A stretch of 15,251 bases of DNA from Paracoccaceae bacterium (GTDB lineage Bacteria > Pseudomonadota > Alphaproteobacteria > Rhodobacterales > Rhodobacteraceae): positions 1 to 15,251 of the forward strand of contig JALSHL010000195.1 in assembly GCA_026982255.1 (NCBI GenBank). Reading direction: 5' to 3'. The notes below the pieces were generated by a model. The model searched no databases, was not told where the DNA came from, and saw nothing but the letters and a program-made list of their open reading frames with translations. The position numbers were made by a program, and so were the translations under genes. Each line of letters starts with the position of its first letter. The first letter of the stretch is position 1. Positions 12,952-15,251 of this stretch are shown piece by piece.

Positions 12952-15251
12952 TGTGCCTCGGCCCAGTTCTTGCCGGAACCGGCGTCTACCACGATGGGGA
13001 CGTTCAGGTGGACGGCGGGTTTATGGGCGTTTTCCATGACCTTGCGCACCGCGTCCGTGGTTTCCTCGACGCGGTTTTCCGGCACTTCGAAAATCAGTTC
13101 GTCGTGGATTTGCAGCAGCATTTTCACGGGCAGGCGGGCGATGGCATCCGGCACGCGGATCATGGCGCGACGGATGATGTCGGCGGCGGTGCCCTGAATC
13201 GGCGCATTGATCGCGGCGCGTTTGGCAAAACCGGCGTGCGGACCCTTGGCGTTGATCTCCGGCGTGTGGATGCGGCGACCGAACAGGGTTTGGACATAGC
13301 CGTGCTCTTTGGCGAAGGCGACGGTCTTGTCCATATATTCGCGGATGCCGGGGAAACGTTCGAAATAGGTGTCGATGAATTTCTGCGCCTCGGCGCGCGG
13401 AATGCGCAGGTTGCGCGCCAGGCCGAAGGCGGAAATGCCGTAGATCACCCCGAAATTGATTGCTTTGGCCTGTCGGCGGATCGCGGGATCCATCCCCTCG
13501 ATCGGCACATTGAACATTTCCGAGGCGGTCATGGCGTGGATGTCCAGCCCGTCGTAAAACGCCTGTTTCAGGCTGTCGATATCGGCAATATGTGCCAGAA
13601 TCCGCAATTCGATCTGGGAGTAGTCGAGCGACAGCAGCAGGTTGCCCTCGTCGGCGACAAAGGCTTCGCGGATGCGCCGGCCTTCTTCGGTGCGCACCGG
13701 AATATTCTGCAGGTTCGGATCGGTCGAGGCCAGACGCCCCGTCGAGGCGCCCGAAATGATATAGGATGTATGCACCCTGCCCGTTTCGGGGTTGATATGT
13801 TCCTGCAGCGCATCGGTATAGGTGCTTTTGAGTTTCGACATCTGCCGCCAGTCCAGCACTTTTGCGGGCAGTTTGTGTCCCTCTGCGGCCAGATCCTCCA
13901 GAATATCGGCGCCGGTTGTGTAAGCACCGGTTTTGCCACGCTTTCCACCCTCGATTCCCATCTTGTCGAACAGGATTTCGCCAAGCTGTTTGGGGGAGCC
14001 GACGTTGAAATCCTGCCCCGCCAGTTCGTGTATCTCCGCCTCCAGCGCCGCCATCTTCTGCGCAAAGGTGTTCGACATGCGCGAAAGGTGGTCGCGGTCA
14101 ACCTTGATGCCGTTCATTTCCATCGTTGCCAGAACCGGAATCAACGGTCGCTCCAGCGTTTCGTAAACCGTTGTGACCTGCGTGCTTGCCAGTTGCGGTT
14201 TGAACATTTTCCACAGACGCAGGGTGATGTCCGCATCCTCGGCCGCATAGGGCGCGGCGTCGTCGATTTTCACCTTGTCGAAGGTAATCGCGGATTTACC
14301 GCTGCCGAGCAGGGTTTTGATAGGTATGGGTTTGTGATGCAGGTATTTTTCCGACAGGAAGTCCATGCCGTGCCGGTGCAAGCCGCCGTGCATGGCGTAT
14401 GACAGCAGCATTGTGTCGTCGATCGGCGCGATATCGATACCGTTGCGTTTGAAAATCTTGGCGTCGTATTTCATGTTCTGCCCGATCTTCAGGATCGAGG
14501 GATCCTCCAGCACCGGTTTCAGTTGTGCGAGCGCCTGCGCCTTGTCCATCTGTCCCTTGGCCAGACCGGAGCCGCCGAACAGATCCCCTTCGCCCTCCAC
14601 ATGGCCAAGCGGGATATAGCAGGCGGAGGCCGGTTCGACCGACAGGGAAACCCCGACCAGACCGGCCCGCATTTCGTCCAGTCCTGTTGTTTCCGTATCC
14701 ACCGCGATCCAGCCGCGCGCATAGGCGGCGTCGATCCAGAGTTGCAGCGTTTCGGCATCGCGCACGATTTCGTATTTCGAGGGGTCGAAGGTGACAGACA
14801 GGGCCTTCAGGTCTACGCCGCCATCGCTGTCGGCTTGCGCAATCGGGGTAACGTCCGGGATTTCCGGCGGTTCGACACCCAGTTTTTCGGCCAGCCGTTT
14901 TGTCAGGGTGCGGAATTCCATGGCGGCGGTGAAGGAAAGCACTACCTCGGGGTCGGGGTCTTTTACCTCGAATGCGTCGAGCGATACCGGCACGGGAGTA
15001 TCGGTTTTCAGGGTCACCAACTCCCGCGACATGCGGATCTGGTCGGCCTTTTCGATCAGGGTCTGGCGGCGCTTGGGCTGTTTGATTTCTTCGGCACGTT
15101 CCAGCAGTGTGTCGAGGTCGCCATATTCGTTGATCAGCAGCGCGGCGGTCTTGATGCCGATGCCCGGCGCGCCCGGGATGTTGTCGACCGAGTCACCGGC
15201 CAGCGCCTGCACGTCGATGACCTTTTCCGGCGGCACGCCGAATTTTTCCTC
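12948..15251 (-). CDS. polA: DNA polymerase I (5' end beyond window)
   Basis: PolA fills gaps, removes RNA primers and serves in excision repair. The frame stays open to the window edge, giving 767 residues. Judged from the active-site positions against the E. coli enzyme, roughly 160-170 N-terminal residues are missing. A GTG at 15236 is not the true start. Residues 1-100 are the end of the 5' nuclease domain, with the helix-hairpin-helix GDSVDNIPGAPGIG (19-32). The 3'-5' exonuclease domain follows with Asp185 and Glu187 in AVDTETTG and the later AAEDAD, so proofreading looks intact. The polymerase domain shows motif A LDYSQIELR (Asp543), motif B RRQAKAINFGVIYGIS and motif C IHDELIFEVPE (Asp717). 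It converges on the PAS gene with a four-base overlap, and no terminator is visible. Confidence 0.98.
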   Translation of the reverse strand, partial: EEKFGVPPEKVIDVQALAGDSVDNIPGAPGIGIKTAALLINEYGDLDTLLERAEEIKQPKRRQTLIEKADQIRMSRELVTLKTDTPVPVSLDAFEVKDPDPEVVLSFTAAMEFRTLTKRLAEKLGVEPPEIPDVTPIAQADSDGGVDLKALSVTFDPSKYEIVRDAETLQLWIDAAYARGWIAVDTETTGLDEMRAGLVGVSLSVEPASACYIPLGHVEGEGDLFGGSGLAKGQMDKAQALAQLKPVLEDPSILKIGQNMKYDAKIFKRNGIDIAPIDDTMLLSYAMHGGLHRHGMDFLSEKYLHHKPIPIKTLLGSGKSAITFDKVKIDDAAPYAAEDADITLRLWKMFKPQLASTQVTTVYETLERPLIPVLATMEMNGIKVDRDHLSRMSNTFAQKMAALEAEIHELAGQDFNVGSPKQLGEILFDKMGIEGGKRGKTGAYTTGADILEDLAAEGHKLPAKVLDWRQMSKLKSTYTDALQEHINPETGRVHTSYIISGASTGRLASTDPNLQNIPVRTEEGRRIREAFVADEGNLLLSLDYSQIELRILAHIADIDSLKQAFYDGLDIHAMTASEMFNVPIEGMDPAIRRQAKAINFGVIYGISAFGLARNLRIPRAEAQKFIDTYFERFPGIREYMDKTVAFAKEHGYVQTLFGRRIHTPEINAKGPHAGFAKRAAINAPIQGTAADIIRRAMIRVPDAIARLPVKMLLQIHDELIFEVPENRVEETTDAVRKVMENAHKPAVHLNVPIVVDAGSGKNWAEAH

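Noticed and set aside
12918..14402. 494-codon open frame on the plus strand opposite polA
   Set aside because: polA motifs A, B and C and the exonuclease residues are intact on the minus strand. The plus-strand product has no recognisable motif and overlaps the PAS gene end.
1..15251. Mobile element, CRISPR array, tRNA or a defence/toxin system
   Set aside because: Reading both strands I saw no spacer-repeat pattern, transposase, tRNA-like cloverleaf or toxin-antitoxin pair. Genes are packed and almost all belong to known core families.

Overview
The window is chromosomal DNA of an alphaproteobacterium, most likely Rhodobacterales (roseobacter/Rhodobacter group). Evidence: high GC, the rpsO-pnp pair, protein sequences typical of that order (PNPase, PurH, RsmB, HtpX, a DUF1674 protein), and a heparinase II/III-like gene placed directly before purH. 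No tRNA, rRNA, CRISPR array, insertion sequence or phage gene was seen, and no stretch over 300 bases lacks a gene. Ten genes are complete. The DUF1643 gene probably lacks only the A of its ATG, and polA lacks its 5' end.

Region 1 (1-2583, + strand) is a tight run of three genes: a DUF1643 protein, a short-chain dehydrogenase/reductase (SDR) whose GTG start overlaps the preceding stop, and an SHMT-like PLP enzyme. Their shared pathway is unknown. Region 2 (2574-5342, + strand) is the RNA module. It holds a stem-loop at the SHMT-like stop codon, a probable promoter, a structured rpsO leader, rpsO, an intrinsic terminator, a short leader, pnp, and a second terminator-like hairpin. Region 3 (5372-6631, + strand) is a lone O-antigen-ligase/Wzy-type membrane protein. 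Its 3' end overlaps the convergent purH by 29 bases.

Region 4 (6603-12215, - strand) is a likely operon in the order htpX, rsmB, heparinase-like gene, purH. It combines membrane proteostasis, rRNA methylation, a polysaccharide-lyase-like protein and the last two steps of IMP synthesis. A probable internal promoter precedes the heparinase-like gene. Region 5 (12227-12951, + strand) diverges from htpX and encodes a small DUF1674/SdhAF4-like protein and a stand-alone PAS-domain protein. Region 6 (12948-15251, - strand) is polA, which converges on the PAS gene so closely that one TTAA holds both stop codons.

Most of the window is core-genome housekeeping, and I see no clear new defence or mobile system. 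The best leads are regulatory or enzymatic. One is an rpsO leader that can fold as a nested pseudoknot of the kind used for S15 autoregulation. Another is an SHMT-like enzyme that keeps the PLP lysine but lacks several residues of true SHMT. A third is the small DUF1674 gene, which may be read from a leaderless mRNA.
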